Below are positions 41,678-51,658 of a stretch of DNA of 64,000 bases, one piece after another. The notes beneath the pieces are model-generated. The model was not told the DNA's origin and searched no databases. It saw nothing but the letters and a program-made list of their open reading frames with translations. The translations under genes were made by a program, and so were the position numbers. This stretch comes from Caballeronia sp. SBC1 (GTDB taxonomy: Bacteria > Pseudomonadota > Gammaproteobacteria > Burkholderiales > Burkholderiaceae): the NCBI RefSeq assembly GCF_011493005.1, contig NZ_CP049156.1, positions 1,116,001-1,180,000 on the forward strand, read 5' to 3'. Within the stretch, counting starts at the first letter, position 1. Every line of letters starts with the position of its first letter.

Positions 41678-44083
41678 TCAATCAACCGTATTAGACGGGG
41701 CTTCCCCCAACGGCAGGGCCGCGACGTCAGCCATGAGCCTCAGGCCGCAGACCCCGAACCGGTCAAGCAGCGCTTGCACCCCGTCCGCCGGAACCGCGCG
41801 GGAAAAGAGAAAACCTTGGGCCTCGATCGGGCCAAGCCGGGACAACCATGCAACCTGTTCCTCGGTTTCGGTCCCTTCAACCACAACCGTCAATCCTAAC
41901 GACCGAGCGAGATTAACAATGGCGGAAACCATCACGCAGACGCTCCGATCCTGCGGAATCGCCTGAATAAACGAGCGATCAACCTTGAGCGTATCGACGG
42001 CAAAACGGTTCAGATAAGACAGCGACGAATATCCGGTGCCGAAATCATCCAGTGCGATCCTGACACCGAGCCGCTTCAACGCAGAAATCTTTTCCGCGAC
42101 AATATCCGGAAACTCCATCATCACGGTTTCAGTAATCTCGAGTTCGAGTTTCCCCGGCGCAATACCGCTTTCGCGAATCGCAGCCGCTACTGTCTCAAGC
42201 AAATCGCCGCGCCAGAACTGCACCGCCGAGATATTCACCGCGAGTGACAACCCGTCGTACCCTTGATGCTGCCAGATGGCCAATTGCCGGCAAGCCGTAT
42301 GAATCACAAAATCGCCGATAGGCACGATCAGTCCCGTCGACTCCGCGACCGGAATGAACTCGTTAGCCGGAATCAGGCCGTGCTGCGGATGATTCCATCG
42401 CGCCAACGCTTCAAAACCGGTGATACACCGCCGGGTCAGATCGATCTTTGGCTGATAAGCGAGAAACAACTGATTCTGGGCCAGCGCAACCCGCAACTGC
42501 TGCTCCCACTTCATCAAATGATCCGCGCGATGCGATAACTGCGGCGAATAGAACTGATAGCAATTCTTGCCCGAGTCCTTTGCGCTGTACATGGCCAGAT
42601 CGGCCTTTTTCAGCAAGTCGATTTCGCTTTCGCTCGACACCGAATACAGCGCAATGCCAATACTCGCGTGCAACACGAAGGCGCTGCCGCGCACGTCGAA
42701 AGGCGTCGCGAACATATGCGAAACCGCTTCCGCCAGCTCAACCGCTTGCCGCTCGACGTCAGCGCCCTTGACCACCACGACGAATTCGTCGCCGCCAATA
42801 CGCGACAGCGTGCCGTTGTCGCTGACCGTTTCCGCCAGCCGCGACGCTGTCATCTGCAGGACGATGTCACCGGCGTTGTGGCCGAGGGTGTCGTTGACGG
42901 TCTTGAAGTTGTCGAGATCGATGAAAAGTAGCGCAAGATGGCCGACGTTCTCCGGCTTGGCAACGTCGTGACGCAGCATTTGCAGCGTGGAATAGCGGTT
43001 TCGCAGGCCCGTCAGCAGATCGTATTCAACAAGATGCGTCATCTCGCGCTCGCGCCCGAGCAGCTTGCCGATCAGCCCGGTCGCCACCGCGAAAAAGCCG
43101 AGCATGGCGAGCGAGATGAAAGTCGCCATCAGCAGATAAACGCGCCGCGTGTGATTGAAGTCGGTGAATTCCTCTGCTTGCGACAGTCCGACGAGCACAC
43201 CGAGCGGATAGCCATCTATGTGCCGATACGAAACGATGCGCGTGACGCTGTCGATTGGATCAACATAGATGCCGGACGCGTGCTCGGAGGTCGGGTACAC
43301 ACCGCTTGCTGTGAACGCGCCTGGTCGGTCAACACTGCCGTCGACCTTTTTCATCGGGTGGCCGTCCGGTTGGGCGGCCGCCGGGCCTGCACCTACACCC
43401 GTGCTGCGCGCGAGCACCGAGCCGTTGTCCGAAATCACGGCAACCACGCCGTCGCGTCCGATCGACGCCACGTTGTAGAAGTCGCTCGTGAAGTAGCTGG
43501 GGTCCTCCGACACCACCACGACGCCCGCGAACGAGCCGTCGGGATGATTCAGACGGCGCGTGATCTGCAGCGTCCATTGTCGGGAGACGCGGCCGAGGAC
43601 GGGCTTGCTGATGTAAAGCAGGTCATCGTTGGAAAGTGCGTGAATCCGGAAATGTTCTCGATCAGAAAGGTCGATGGGTTTCGGCGTCGCGCCCGAGGTC
43701 GAGGCGATCAGCATGCCGTGTTCGTCGATTAACGAAACCTGCACGAGTGTGTCGCTCTGCACCACGCCTTTTTCAACCGTGCTTGCGAGGTTGAACTGTC
43801 CAGGCGTCTTCTCGAACTCGTATTTGACGAACCGCGTGATCTGGTCGACCTGGTGAATGGCCTTGATCGTGTGCTGCTCAAGCGCGGACGAAAGAATGGC
43901 CGCCGAGGCCATAGACGCGTGCGTGGCGGCGTCGCGCTCCACCGACAGGCGCGCGAAGATTACCGTCCACAGCAGAACGAGCACGAGCGCACCCAGCGCC
44001 GGAATGGCGAACAATGCGCGGCGCCGTCGCGGAAAATCCGCTTGTTTCATGTCGCGTGGCGCTTTGGGCCGTGATCGATTCAT
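41678..44083 (-). CDS. dual-domain GGDEF-EAL protein with periplasmic sensor
   Basis: About 801 residues from ATG 44083; 44050 and 44224 are other possible starts, none with a good ribosome binding site. TM1 (ALFAIPALGALVLVLLWTVIF), a ~270-residue periplasmic dCache-like sensor (LIDEHGMLIASTSG, REHFRIHAL, ISKPVLGR), TM2 (LLMATFISLAMLGFFAVATGLI). GGDEF: DYDLLTGLRNR-type start and intact RIGGDEFV. EAL: FEALARW, NISAVQF, ITETVMM, DDFGTGYSSLSYL, LKVDRSFI, VVEGTETEEQ; catalytic residues appear complete. It can potentially both make and hydrolyse cyclic-di-GMP. Confidence 0.94.
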   Translation of the reverse strand: MNRSRPKAPRDMKQADFPRRRRALFAIPALGALVLVLLWTVIFARLSVERDAATHASMASAAILSSALEQHTIKAIHQVDQITRFVKYEFEKTPGQFNLASTVEKGVVQSDTLVQVSLIDEHGMLIASTSGATPKPIDLSDREHFRIHALSNDDLLYISKPVLGRVSRQWTLQITRRLNHPDGSFAGVVVVSEDPSYFTSDFYNVASIGRDGVVAVISDNGSVLARSTGVGAGPAAAQPDGHPMKKVDGSVDRPGAFTASGVYPTSEHASGIYVDPIDSVTRIVSYRHIDGYPLGVLVGLSQAEEFTDFNHTRRVYLLMATFISLAMLGFFAVATGLIGKLLGREREMTHLVEYDLLTGLRNRYSTLQMLRHDVAKPENVGHLALLFIDLDNFKTVNDTLGHNAGDIVLQMTASRLAETVSDNGTLSRIGGDEFVVVVKGADVERQAVELAEAVSHMFATPFDVRGSAFVLHASIGIALYSVSSESEIDLLKKADLAMYSAKDSGKNCYQFYSPQLSHRADHLMKWEQQLRVALAQNQLFLAYQPKIDLTRRCITGFEALARWNHPQHGLIPANEFIPVAESTGLIVPIGDFVIHTACRQLAIWQHQGYDGLSLAVNISAVQFWRGDLLETVAAAIRESGIAPGKLELEITETVMMEFPDIVAEKISALKRLGVRIALDDFGTGYSSLSYLNRFAVDTLKVDRSFIQAIPQDRSVCVMVSAIVNLARSLGLTVVVEGTETEEQVAWLSRLGPIEAQGFLFSRAVPADGVQALLDRFGVCGLRLMADVAALPLGEAPSNTVD

Positions 44084-44224
44084 GGGTTTGGTCAGTCCAT
44101 GGACCCTGTGACGGGTTGCGCCGATAGTGCGTCCGGAACAACACAAATGAGTGTCGGCATTACTGCAGCGTTCAATGCCGGTGAGGCGGGGCATTATTGC
44201 CGTTTTCCGGTGAATCCGGGCCAT

Positions 44225-44688
44225 CGTTCGCGTTTGTTTGCAGACCCTCTTTGCAGGCTGGGGCCTACGTGCACGTTAAACATGCTTTCATTTAACTTGC
44301 GATCGTTTCGGTAATACTGCTTTTAGAACTTCATCGGGCGTTGACCCGGTTGACCGACAGCCGCTGGTTATCAGTCTCCCCCGCGTGAGACTGATTTCCA
44401 TAATGGCGGCTGAGACAGATAATACCAATGACAACCGGCTTAGATATTACTGAAGGCAACTCATTTAAGGAAGCGCGGCGGCGAGGCGTTGTATCGAGGT
44501 ATACACGGATAGGCTGAAGCGCTTGTCTGAAGGGGCTTCGGCCGAGCGGGGCTTGTTTCGCTAATGTGAATTTAAGCGAACGAAAATGCGGTATTTTGAA
44601 TCCCGATGCCGGGCGGCATCGGGATTAAGAACAAGACTAAAATTCGTTGCAACGATTTATGCGTCTTAAGCGTTTAAAGCAAGGATTT
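44225..44688. other. intergenic region with two hairpins
   Basis: No gene is supported. Two perfect hairpins stand out: ATCAGTCTC/GAGACTGAT at 44370-44395 and a 12-bp stem AATCCCGATGCC with 4-base loop at 44599-44626. The second follows ridA on the minus strand and may act as a terminator, though no T-run is present. Confidence 0.45.
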
Positions 44689-45153
44689 TCAGCTAACCTC
44701 GGCAATCAATTCGATTTCGACGCAAGCGCCTAGTGGAATCTGCGCCACGCCAAATGCCGAGCGTGCATGTTTACCGCGCTCACCGAAAATATCGGCGATC
44801 AACTCGGACGCACCGTTAGTCACCAAATGCTGCTCGGTGAACTCGAATGTGGAGTTGACGAGACTCATCACCTTCACGATCCGCGTCACTCGGTTCAGGT
44901 CGCCAACGTGCGCATGCAGCGTCGCGATCAGGTCGATGGCAATGGAACGTGCAGCGGCACGGCCTTCCTCGGTCGTGAGCGTCGCGCCCAGTTTGCCCGC
45001 CCACACCTTGCCGTCCTTCTTCGCGATGTGGCCTGACAGATAAACCGTGTTGCCGCTTTGTGCGCTCATCACGTAGGCGGCGGCGGGGGCGCCGGCCGTC
45101 GGCAATTCGATGCCGAGTTCCTTCAGCTTGTCGTAAACGTTCAGTTGGGCCAT
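44689..45153 (-). CDS. RidA family enamine/imine deaminase-like protein
   Basis: 154 residues from ATG 45153 (GGGAA upstream). Motifs: VYLSGHIAKKDGKVWAGKLG, AAARSIAIDLIATLHAHVGDLNRVTRIVK, GKHARSAFGVAQIPLGACVEIELIAEV. The C-terminal stretch matches the RidA active-site region, but the usual catalytic Arg of the PxRxxxxV-type motif appears as RSAFGVAQIP, so subfamily assignment is open. These proteins hydrolyse reactive 2-aminoacrylate-type enamines released by PLP enzymes. A PLP aminotransferase gene lies 85 bases upstream on the same strand. Confidence 0.9.
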   Translation of the reverse strand: MAQLNVYDKLKELGIELPTAGAPAAAYVMSAQSGNTVYLSGHIAKKDGKVWAGKLGATLTTEEGRAAARSIAIDLIATLHAHVGDLNRVTRIVKVMSLVNSTFEFTEQHLVTNGASELIADIFGERGKHARSAFGVAQIPLGACVEIELIAEVS

Positions 45154-45238
45154 GGGGTATTCCCTAAAAATGGAAAGGATGACGCGAGAGCGCGCCCAGG
45201 CGGTCGTCCCGCCCCGGCACGCTTGCAATGCGACGAGA

Positions 45239-46447
45239 TCAGAGCAGCGCGCGGATCAGCGCGCCGAGCTTGGCGACACCTTCGTCGATTTTCGCCGGCG
45301 GCACGGTCACGAACGACAGGCGCAGCGTATTGTGTTCCGCTTCATTCGCGAAGAACGGGCCGCCGGGCACGAACGCGACGTGCTGCTCGATTGACTGCTC
45401 GAGCAGCTTCATTGTATCGATCTGCTTATCGGCGTGTTTCGGCAGCTTTACCCACACGAACATGCCGCCTTCCGGACGATTCCATTCGACGCCCGCTGGC
45501 ATGTGCTGTTCAAGCGACGCCAGCATGGCCGCGCATTGGTCGCGATACAGCGCGCGGATCTTCGGGATATGCGTCTCGAGGAAGCCGTCCTTGACGACCT
45601 CGTGCACGATGCGCTGCGTGAGGCTAGGTGTATGCAGGTCGGTTGCCTGCTTCGCCTGCACCAGCTTGAAGTGCAATTCCTCGGGCGCAATGATGTAGCC
45701 CACGCGCATGCCGGGCGACAGGACCTTCGAGAACGAACCCAGGTGCACGATGTGATCGGGCGCCATGGACAGCATGGTTGGCAGGGGTGCGCCCGCGTAG
45801 TCCAGAGCGCCGTACGGATCGTCCTCGATCACCGGGAAGCCAGCGCGCTGCGCGAACGCGGCGAGCGCGGTGCGGCGTTCCAGCGACAGGCGACGACCCG
45901 TCGGGTTCTGGAAATTCGGCTGCGCGTACAAGAGGCGCGCACCGGCCGTCAGCGTGGCGTCAAGCGAGGACACGATCAGGCCATGTTCGTCCGTGGGAAC
46001 TTGCACGTAATTCGGCTCATACATCGAAAACGACTGCAGCGCGCCGAGATACGTGGGCGTTTCAACCAGTACGCGGCTGGCGGGATCGATCAGCACCTTG
46101 CCGAGCAGGTCGAGCGCTTGCTGCGAGCCCGTTGTGATCAGCACTTGCGATGGCCGGATCGACGCACCGTTGACCGAGTAGCGCTGCGCGACCCATTCGC
46201 GCAGCGGCAGATAGCCTTCGGTGGCGCTGTATTGCAGCGCGGCGGCGGGGCTGTCACGCAGGATACGGTCGCACGCCGCCCGCATTTCCTCGACAGGAAA
46301 CGTAGCCGGCGACGGCAATCCGCCCGCAAATGAAATGACCTCGGGCCGCTCGGTGACCTTCAGGATTTCGCGAATCGCCGAACTGGTGAGCTTTCTCGCA
46401 CGTTCGGAAAGTTGCCACGGCTGGGCTTGAAGGTCGGCTTGATTCAT
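45239..46447 (-). CDS. PLP-dependent aminotransferase, fold type I (LysN/2-aminoadipate type)
   Basis: 402 residues with GAGGACCCC before the ATG. SFAGGLPSPATFP near the N-terminus, TGSQQALDLLGKV, YAQPNFQNPTG, EDDPYGALDY, and the PLP-binding K241 in GSFSKVLSPGMRVGY. No DNA-binding domain is present, so it is an enzyme, not a MocR regulator. Close relatives transaminate 2-aminoadipate, valine or aromatic amino acids. A RidA gene follows and would protect against enamine leakage. Confidence 0.92.
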   Translation of the reverse strand: MNQADLQAQPWQLSERARKLTSSAIREILKVTERPEVISFAGGLPSPATFPVEEMRAACDRILRDSPAAALQYSATEGYLPLREWVAQRYSVNGASIRPSQVLITTGSQQALDLLGKVLIDPASRVLVETPTYLGALQSFSMYEPNYVQVPTDEHGLIVSSLDATLTAGARLLYAQPNFQNPTGRRLSLERRTALAAFAQRAGFPVIEDDPYGALDYAGAPLPTMLSMAPDHIVHLGSFSKVLSPGMRVGYIIAPEELHFKLVQAKQATDLHTPSLTQRIVHEVVKDGFLETHIPKIRALYRDQCAAMLASLEQHMPAGVEWNRPEGGMFVWVKLPKHADKQIDTMKLLEQSIEQHVAFVPGGPFFANEAEHNTLRLSFVTVPPAKIDEGVAKLGALIRALL

Positions 46448-46663
46448 GGGGTCCTCGGTTGGTCTCGGTGAGCGGTTCTAATGCGCATACGGGTTGAAAA
46501 AATGCTGCACGGTGCTTCGAATAAGGTCCTGCGTACTGCAAATCCAGCGCAATCGGTGAACAGCGGCGGACGCTTATTATGGCGTTCCTGATGTTCGGGT
46601 AGTCGGGGTCAATGGTCGAAACCCAGTACCAGCGCGAAGCACGAACGCCCGCCGCCGGATGTT

Positions 46664-47533
46664 CTAGCGCTCGTTTTCCTGCACGGTTTTTTCGTCCTTC
46701 TCGTCTTGCGCTGGCTCGGCCGTGTCCTCATGCGGGTCCACATCATTTGCTGCGGTAGCGTCCCCGGTCTTCTTGCTCTTCACGCGCTTGCGGGCCGGCT
46801 TGGCCGCCGCGGCTTCGGCTTGTTTCGCCGCTTCGATCGATTCCGCCGATTCGCCCAGCGTAACGATGGAACCGTCCGCCAACTCGAACTCCGCGACGAG
46901 TACCGGCGCACCCGCCGTCACCTCGACCTGCATCAGATCCGACACCCCGAGCCATGCCAGTTGCTCGGAGATCAGGTGCGCACGCGGATGGAACCCCGTC
47001 AGCGACTTCAGCGCGATACCGGTCTCCGGTAACGATTCGCTCGGATGTCGCGGCGTGTCCCACTGGATCAGCGAAGGCAGGAGCCCGTCGCCGGCACCTT
47101 GCCACGCTGGAAAAGTGCCATCGACGGGAATGGTGAGATCCCACGCGTTCCCCCCGCGTGTCATGGGTACCACCGCCGGGATGCGCTCCGGGTATTGCCC
47201 CTGCCAGCGCGTCAGCAGCTTCGGCCGGCTTACCCGCACGACCCAGTGCACGAGTTGCGGGCCGGCTTCGAGACGCTTGCGCTGCGCGGGGTCGTCGAGT
47301 GCAAACAGTCGAGGACGCGGTGTTTCGGCTGGCTCCGCGTTCGGGTCGATCGCGATTACCTCGAGATACGCGCCGCCCCACAGGTTCAGCAGGCGGTTAT
47401 GTGTGCGCATCAGCGGATGCGCACCGCCTCCGGTCATCTCGACTCCGAGTTTCGCGGCGATAAAGTCCGCGCCTTCTTCCAGTGTGCCGGCGGCGATAAC
47501 GAGGTGGTCGAGTTGCAGCGGATGAGCGGTCAT
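46664..47533 (-). CDS. VOC superfamily (glyoxalase-like) protein
   Basis: 289 residues. LQLDHLVIAAGTLEEGADFIAAKLGVEM opens a glyoxalase_3-type domain, followed by RTHNRLLNLWGGAYLEVIAIDP. Residues ~230-289 form a charged Lys/Ala/Glu-rich tail (AAKPARKRVKSKK, then acidic) that looks disordered and is unusual for the family. Cytosolic; substrate unknown. Confidence 0.85.
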   Translation of the reverse strand: MTAHPLQLDHLVIAAGTLEEGADFIAAKLGVEMTGGGAHPLMRTHNRLLNLWGGAYLEVIAIDPNAEPAETPRPRLFALDDPAQRKRLEAGPQLVHWVVRVSRPKLLTRWQGQYPERIPAVVPMTRGGNAWDLTIPVDGTFPAWQGAGDGLLPSLIQWDTPRHPSESLPETGIALKSLTGFHPRAHLISEQLAWLGVSDLMQVEVTAGAPVLVAEFELADGSIVTLGESAESIEAAKQAEAAAAKPARKRVKSKKTGDATAANDVDPHEDTAEPAQDEKDEKTVQENER

Positions 47534-47860
47534 AGTGCACGAATAACTTGAAGGAAAATTGCCCGGACAACGCCGGCTAAGCTCGTCAGCATACCCGTTC
47601 CGTCGGGCGGTGCTGGTGCGTCAGCTCTGCGTTAGCCATCTGGCCGGGTAATCGACGCATCAGGCAATCGACGCATGGCTCGAAGCGGCCGAAAACCGAT
47701 CCGGAACCGTCCGTGCGGCAGTGAAAACGCATAGACCGCGTACAAAGACCGCCCAGTTTACCTATCGTCCCAGTCTTAAATGTATCGGCAACGACCGTAA
47801 CAGTAACGGTACAATCTATCCGATACCCTACGGTACAGTCATCGAACGCATTTAACCCCG
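47534..47860. other. intergenic region between VOC gene and mocR-like gene
   Basis: Divergent upstream region with no gene. It contains the repeated ACGGT elements described at 47794-47837 and a TACAAT -10-like hexamer at about 47810. Confidence 0.45.
47794..47837. promoter_or_regulatory. putative MocR auto-operator
   Basis: ACCGT at 47794 faces ACGGTACA at 47806, and the same ACGGTACA recurs at 47830, 24 bp downstream. A combination of inverted and direct repeats overlapping the promoter is typical for MocR-type (PdxR, GabR) binding sites just upstream of their own gene. Confidence 0.5.
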
Positions 47861-49315
47861 ATGGAACCTGACATGTCCGTCCCGCTCGACCAGATCCCCG
47901 CGCCGCACGGCGCGCCGCAACTGACGCTCGTCGACCAGTTGGTCCAATGGGGCCGGCGCCGTATTGACGAACGGGTGTTCCGTCCGGGCATGCGCATGCC
48001 GTCAATCCGCAAACTCGCGGTGGACAAGGGCGTGTCGCGTTTCACGGTGGTCGAGGCGTATGAACGGCTGGTCGCGCACGGTTATCTCGACTCGCGGCGC
48101 GGATCCGGGTTTTTCGTGCGCGACCGGACCAGTTCCAACGATTCCCACGTCCACCCGACATTGGCCACTGAGCGCGCACCGGTGCCCAGCACCATCGACG
48201 TGGTCTGGCTGCTGCGCAACATGTTGCACACATCGAATCCGGCGAAAGGGCCGGGCATCGGCTATCTCCCGGCTAGCTGGCTGAATGGCGAGTTGCTGAC
48301 CAGCGCATTTCGCTCCATGAGCCGGCAAAGCGGCGCGCAAATGCTGGGCTTCGGCACGCCACAGGGCTTCCTGCCGCTGCGTCAGCAAATCCAGACGCGG
48401 CTGGAGGAGCTGGAGATAGGCGCGTCGACGGAGCAAATCGTGATGGTGTCCGGTGTGACGCAGGCTATCGACCTGATTGCGCGGGTCTTTGTGCAACCTG
48501 GCGACACTGTGATAGTAGGAGACCCCGCCTGGTTCCAGATGTTCGGCCGTTTCGTGGCGCAGGGCGCGCGCCTTGTCGGCATGCCTTACACGCCGGATGG
48601 GCCCGATCTCGACGCGCTCGAAGCCATGGTCCAGACCTGGCGCCCGAAGATGCTCGTGATCAATTCCGTGCTGCAGAATCCCACGGGCACTTCGCTGACC
48701 GCGGCGCAGGCGTTTCGCATCCTGCAACTCGCGGAAACCTACGATTTCATCGTCGTGGAAGACGATATCTACGGCGATCTTTGCCCGACCAATTTCCCCG
48801 CAACACGCCTCGCGAGCCTCGACCAGCTGAAGCGGGTGATTTTCCTCAACAGCTATTCAAAGACGCTCGCGCCGAACTTGCGCGTGGGTTATGTCGCGGC
48901 GGCGCCTGAAGTGGCGAACGCTATTGCCGATCAGAAAATGCTGGTCGGCATGACGAGCCCCGAGCTCAACGAACGCGTGTTGTACAAGGTGCTCACCGAC
49001 GGCCACTACCGGCGTCACGTCGAACGGCTGCGTGCAAAGCTGGACGGAGTTCGGGAGAAAACCGTCCGGATGTTCGAAAAAGTCGGCTACAAGCCGTATC
49101 TGGTGCCATCGGCGGGTATGTTTTTGTGGGCCGATACCGGCGTGGACTCCGAGGGGCTTGCCGCCGCCGGACACGAAGCCGGCTTTTTGCTGACGCCCGG
49201 CAGCCTGTTTTCACCGCATCAACTGCCCAGCACGTGGATGCGCTTCAACATCGCGAATTGCGGCGATCCGGGCCTGCCCGCGATGCTCTCCGCTTACTCG
49301 GATCGCGTGGGATAA
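47861..49315 (+). CDS. MocR-type GntR regulator with aminotransferase domain
   Basis: 484 residues (ATG 47873 is an alternative start). N-terminal GntR winged helix: VFRPGMRMPSIRKLAVDKGVSRFTVVEAYERLVAHGYLDSRRGSGFFV. The C-terminal fold-type I aminotransferase domain has VSGVTQAIDLIARVF, VLQNPTGTSL, VEDDIYGDL and PLP-lysine motif NSYSKTLAPNLRVGY. Such proteins sense PLP or an amine and regulate nearby metabolic genes. Targets could include the divergent VOC gene and itself. Confidence 0.93.
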   Translation: MEPDMSVPLDQIPAPHGAPQLTLVDQLVQWGRRRIDERVFRPGMRMPSIRKLAVDKGVSRFTVVEAYERLVAHGYLDSRRGSGFFVRDRTSSNDSHVHPTLATERAPVPSTIDVVWLLRNMLHTSNPAKGPGIGYLPASWLNGELLTSAFRSMSRQSGAQMLGFGTPQGFLPLRQQIQTRLEELEIGASTEQIVMVSGVTQAIDLIARVFVQPGDTVIVGDPAWFQMFGRFVAQGARLVGMPYTPDGPDLDALEAMVQTWRPKMLVINSVLQNPTGTSLTAAQAFRILQLAETYDFIVVEDDIYGDLCPTNFPATRLASLDQLKRVIFLNSYSKTLAPNLRVGYVAAAPEVANAIADQKMLVGMTSPELNERVLYKVLTDGHYRRHVERLRAKLDGVREKTVRMFEKVGYKPYLVPSAGMFLWADTGVDSEGLAAAGHEAGFLLTPGSLFSPHQLPSTWMRFNIANCGDPGLPAMLSAYSDRVG

Positions 49316-49364
49316 GGCGCCCGCAGGTTCGGCCTGAGCAACATCATGGTCCCACGACACGCCT

Positions 49365-49393
49365 CTTGAAATTATCGAGGGGCGACCTCACTT
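49365..49393 (+). promoter_or_regulatory. candidate sigma-32 heat-shock promoter of htpG
   Basis: CTTGAAA (perfect -35 for RpoH) and CCTCACTT (close to CCCATnT), 14 bases apart. The -35 lies in the loop of a hairpin (CGCCTC...GAGGGGCG) that closely resembles the rpoN terminator at 7560 but lacks its T-run. Confidence 0.55.
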
Positions 49394-49486
49394 GTCGCAG
49401 AATTCGCGCGATGCTTTTCCGGCTGCAGGCTGCATCGTGACCGCTTAAAAATCCGTCAACACCAGACACAACCAGAGGAACCGACC

Positions 49487-51391
49487 ATGGCACAAGAAAC
49501 CATGAGCTTTCAGGCAGAAGTAAAACAACTTCTGCATCTGATGATCCATTCGCTCTACAGCAACAAGGAAATTTTCCTTCGCGAGCTGATTTCGAACGCA
49601 TCGGACGCGGCGGACAAGCTGCGTTTTGAAGGTATCGAAAATAGCGGGCTGTACGAGAACGATGCGGATCTGCGCATCCGCATCTCGTACGATAAAGCCG
49701 CTCGCACCGTGACTATCGACGACAACGGCATTGGCATGAGCCGCGACGAAGCGATCTCGCATCTCGGCACGATCGCGCGCTCGGGGACGAAGGAATTCTT
49801 CTCGAAACTCTCCGGCGATCAGCAGAAAGACGCTGCGCTCATCGGCCAGTTTGGCGTGGGCTTTTACTCGGGTTTTATTGTCGCCGACAAGATCACGGTC
49901 GAAACGCGTCGCGCCGGTTTGCCGGCAAGCGAAGGCGTGCGCTGGGAAAGCGCGGGCGAAGGCGATTTCGTGGTTGAACAGATCGAGCGCGCGCAACGCG
50001 GTTCGAGCATCACGTTGCATCTGCGTCCGGAAGAAGACGAATTCCTCTCCACGCACAAGCTGAAGTCGATCATCCAGAAGTATTCGGACCATGTCGCGCT
50101 GCCCATCCTGATGAAGAAGGAAGAGTGGGATGCAGAGAAGTCCGAGATGGTCACGAAGGACGAAGACGAGACGGTAAATCAGGCGAGTGCGCTCTGGACG
50201 CGTCCGAAAAGCGATATCACAGACGAGCAATACAAGCAGTTCTATCAGCACCTTTCCCACGATCACGACGATCCGCTCACGTGGACGCACAACCGCGTTG
50301 AAGGACGTAGCGAATACACGCAGTTGCTGTACGTGCCGAAGCACGCGCCGTTCGATATGTGGAACCGCGACCATAAAGGCGGGTTGAAGCTGTACGTGAA
50401 GCGCGTGTTCATCATGGACGACGCTGAACAACTCGTGCCGGTGTACCTGCGGTTCGTGAAGGGCGTGGTTGATTCCGCTGATCTGCCGCTGAATGTATCG
50501 CGTGAAATCCTGCAGGAAAGCCGCGATGTGAAGGCCATTCGCGAAGGGGTGACCAAGCGCGTTTTGTCGATGCTGGAAGAAGTGGCGTCGTCGTCGGCAG
50601 AAGCCACGGATGACGCCGAGAAAGCCAAATACGACACCTTCTGGAAAGAGTTCGGCCAGGTGTTCAAGGAAGGTATTGGCGAGGACTACGGCAATCGCGA
50701 ACGGATTGCGAAGCTGGTGCGTTTTGCATCGACGCATACCGATTCCTCGGAGCAGACCGTGGCGCTCGCCGACTACGTGTCGCGCATGAAGCCGGAGCAA
50801 ACGAAGATCTATTACGTCACGGCTGACACGTGGCAAGCGGCGAAGAACAGCCCGCATCTCGAAGTGTTCCGCAAGAAGGGCGTGGAAGTGCTGCTGCTGA
50901 CGGACCGTGTCGATGAATGGATGCTCTCGTTCCTGAACGAATTCGATGGCAAGCCACTGCAAAGCGTCGCGCGCGGCGACCTGGATCTGGGCGCGCTGAA
51001 CGACGAAGAAAAGCAGGCTCAGGAGAAGGTCGGCGAAGAACTGAAGCCGCTGGTGGAAAGCATGAAAGTTGCGCTGGAAGGCAAGGCCAAGGATGTGCGG
51101 CTCACGTTCCGCCTGACCGATTCACCAACGTGCCTCGTTGCCGATGACGGCGACATGAGCGGTTACCTGCAGCGCATGTTGAAGCAAGCGGGTCAGGCCG
51201 CGCCGCAGATGCAGCCGATCCTGGAAGTGAATCCGGAGCATCCGCTGGTCAAGAAGCTTCACGCCGATGACGCCAACTTCAGTGACTGGTGCCATCTGCT
51301 GTTCGATCAGGCAATGCTGGCGGAAGGTGGATCGCTGGAAGATCCGGCGAGTTTTGTGAAGCGCACGAACGCGTTGTTGCTGGCGCGTTGA
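49487..51391 (+). CDS. htpG: molecular chaperone HtpG (Hsp90)
   Basis: 634 residues, usual length for HtpG. GHKL ATPase N-domain: [55 protein letters not shown] and [15 protein letters not shown]. Middle domain: [20 protein letters not shown] motif ([20 protein letters not shown]). The C-terminal dimerisation domain follows. Cytosolic ATP-dependent chaperone, a classic heat-shock gene. AGAGGAA precedes the ATG. Confidence 0.97.
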   Translation: MAQETMSFQAEVKQLLHLMIHSLYSNKEIFLRELISNASDAADKLRFEGIENSGLYENDADLRIRISYDKAARTVTIDDNGIGMSRDEAISHLGTIARSGTKEFFSKLSGDQQKDAALIGQFGVGFYSGFIVADKITVETRRAGLPASEGVRWESAGEGDFVVEQIERAQRGSSITLHLRPEEDEFLSTHKLKSIIQKYSDHVALPILMKKEEWDAEKSEMVTKDEDETVNQASALWTRPKSDITDEQYKQFYQHLSHDHDDPLTWTHNRVEGRSEYTQLLYVPKHAPFDMWNRDHKGGLKLYVKRVFIMDDAEQLVPVYLRFVKGVVDSADLPLNVSREILQESRDVKAIREGVTKRVLSMLEEVASSSAEATDDAEKAKYDTFWKEFGQVFKEGIGEDYGNRERIAKLVRFASTHTDSSEQTVALADYVSRMKPEQTKIYYVTADTWQAAKNSPHLEVFRKKGVEVLLLTDRVDEWMLSFLNEFDGKPLQSVARGDLDLGALNDEEKQAQEKVGEELKPLVESMKVALEGKAKDVRLTFRLTDSPTCLVADDGDMSGYLQRMLKQAGQAAPQMQPILEVNPEHPLVKKLHADDANFSDWCHLLFDQAMLAEGGSLEDPASFVKRTNALLLAR

Positions 51392-51413
51392 GTTAAAGAA
51401 GTTCACGTTGCGC

Positions 51414-51438
51414 ATGCGCCCTTCGGGGCGCATTTTTT
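51414..51438 (+). terminator. terminator of htpG
   Basis: ATGCGCCCTTCGGGGCGCAT hairpin followed by a T7 run. Confidence 0.9.
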
Positions 51439-51658
51439 TACGTTGAAAGCGTGGATCGGAGGTTCAAACACTGTCAAAGCGGAGATAGGGCGCTTCTAAC
51501 GAACAGAATAGGAATCCTCTGGTGTATATAAGTTGACTAACTAAAGACAATGCGCTCTGCAATGGCGATCGCATAAACGGCGGAACGCCGCCGCTTTTCG
51601 ATTGTTCATGGCAATTAAATTCTGCTGCGTTGGTCATTCATCTTAGAAGGTCTCAAAT

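Noticed and set aside
44111..44126. GCCGATAG near the GGDEF-EAL gene as a FliA promoter
   Set aside because: No -35 TAAA at 15-base spacing, and it points away from the nearest gene start.
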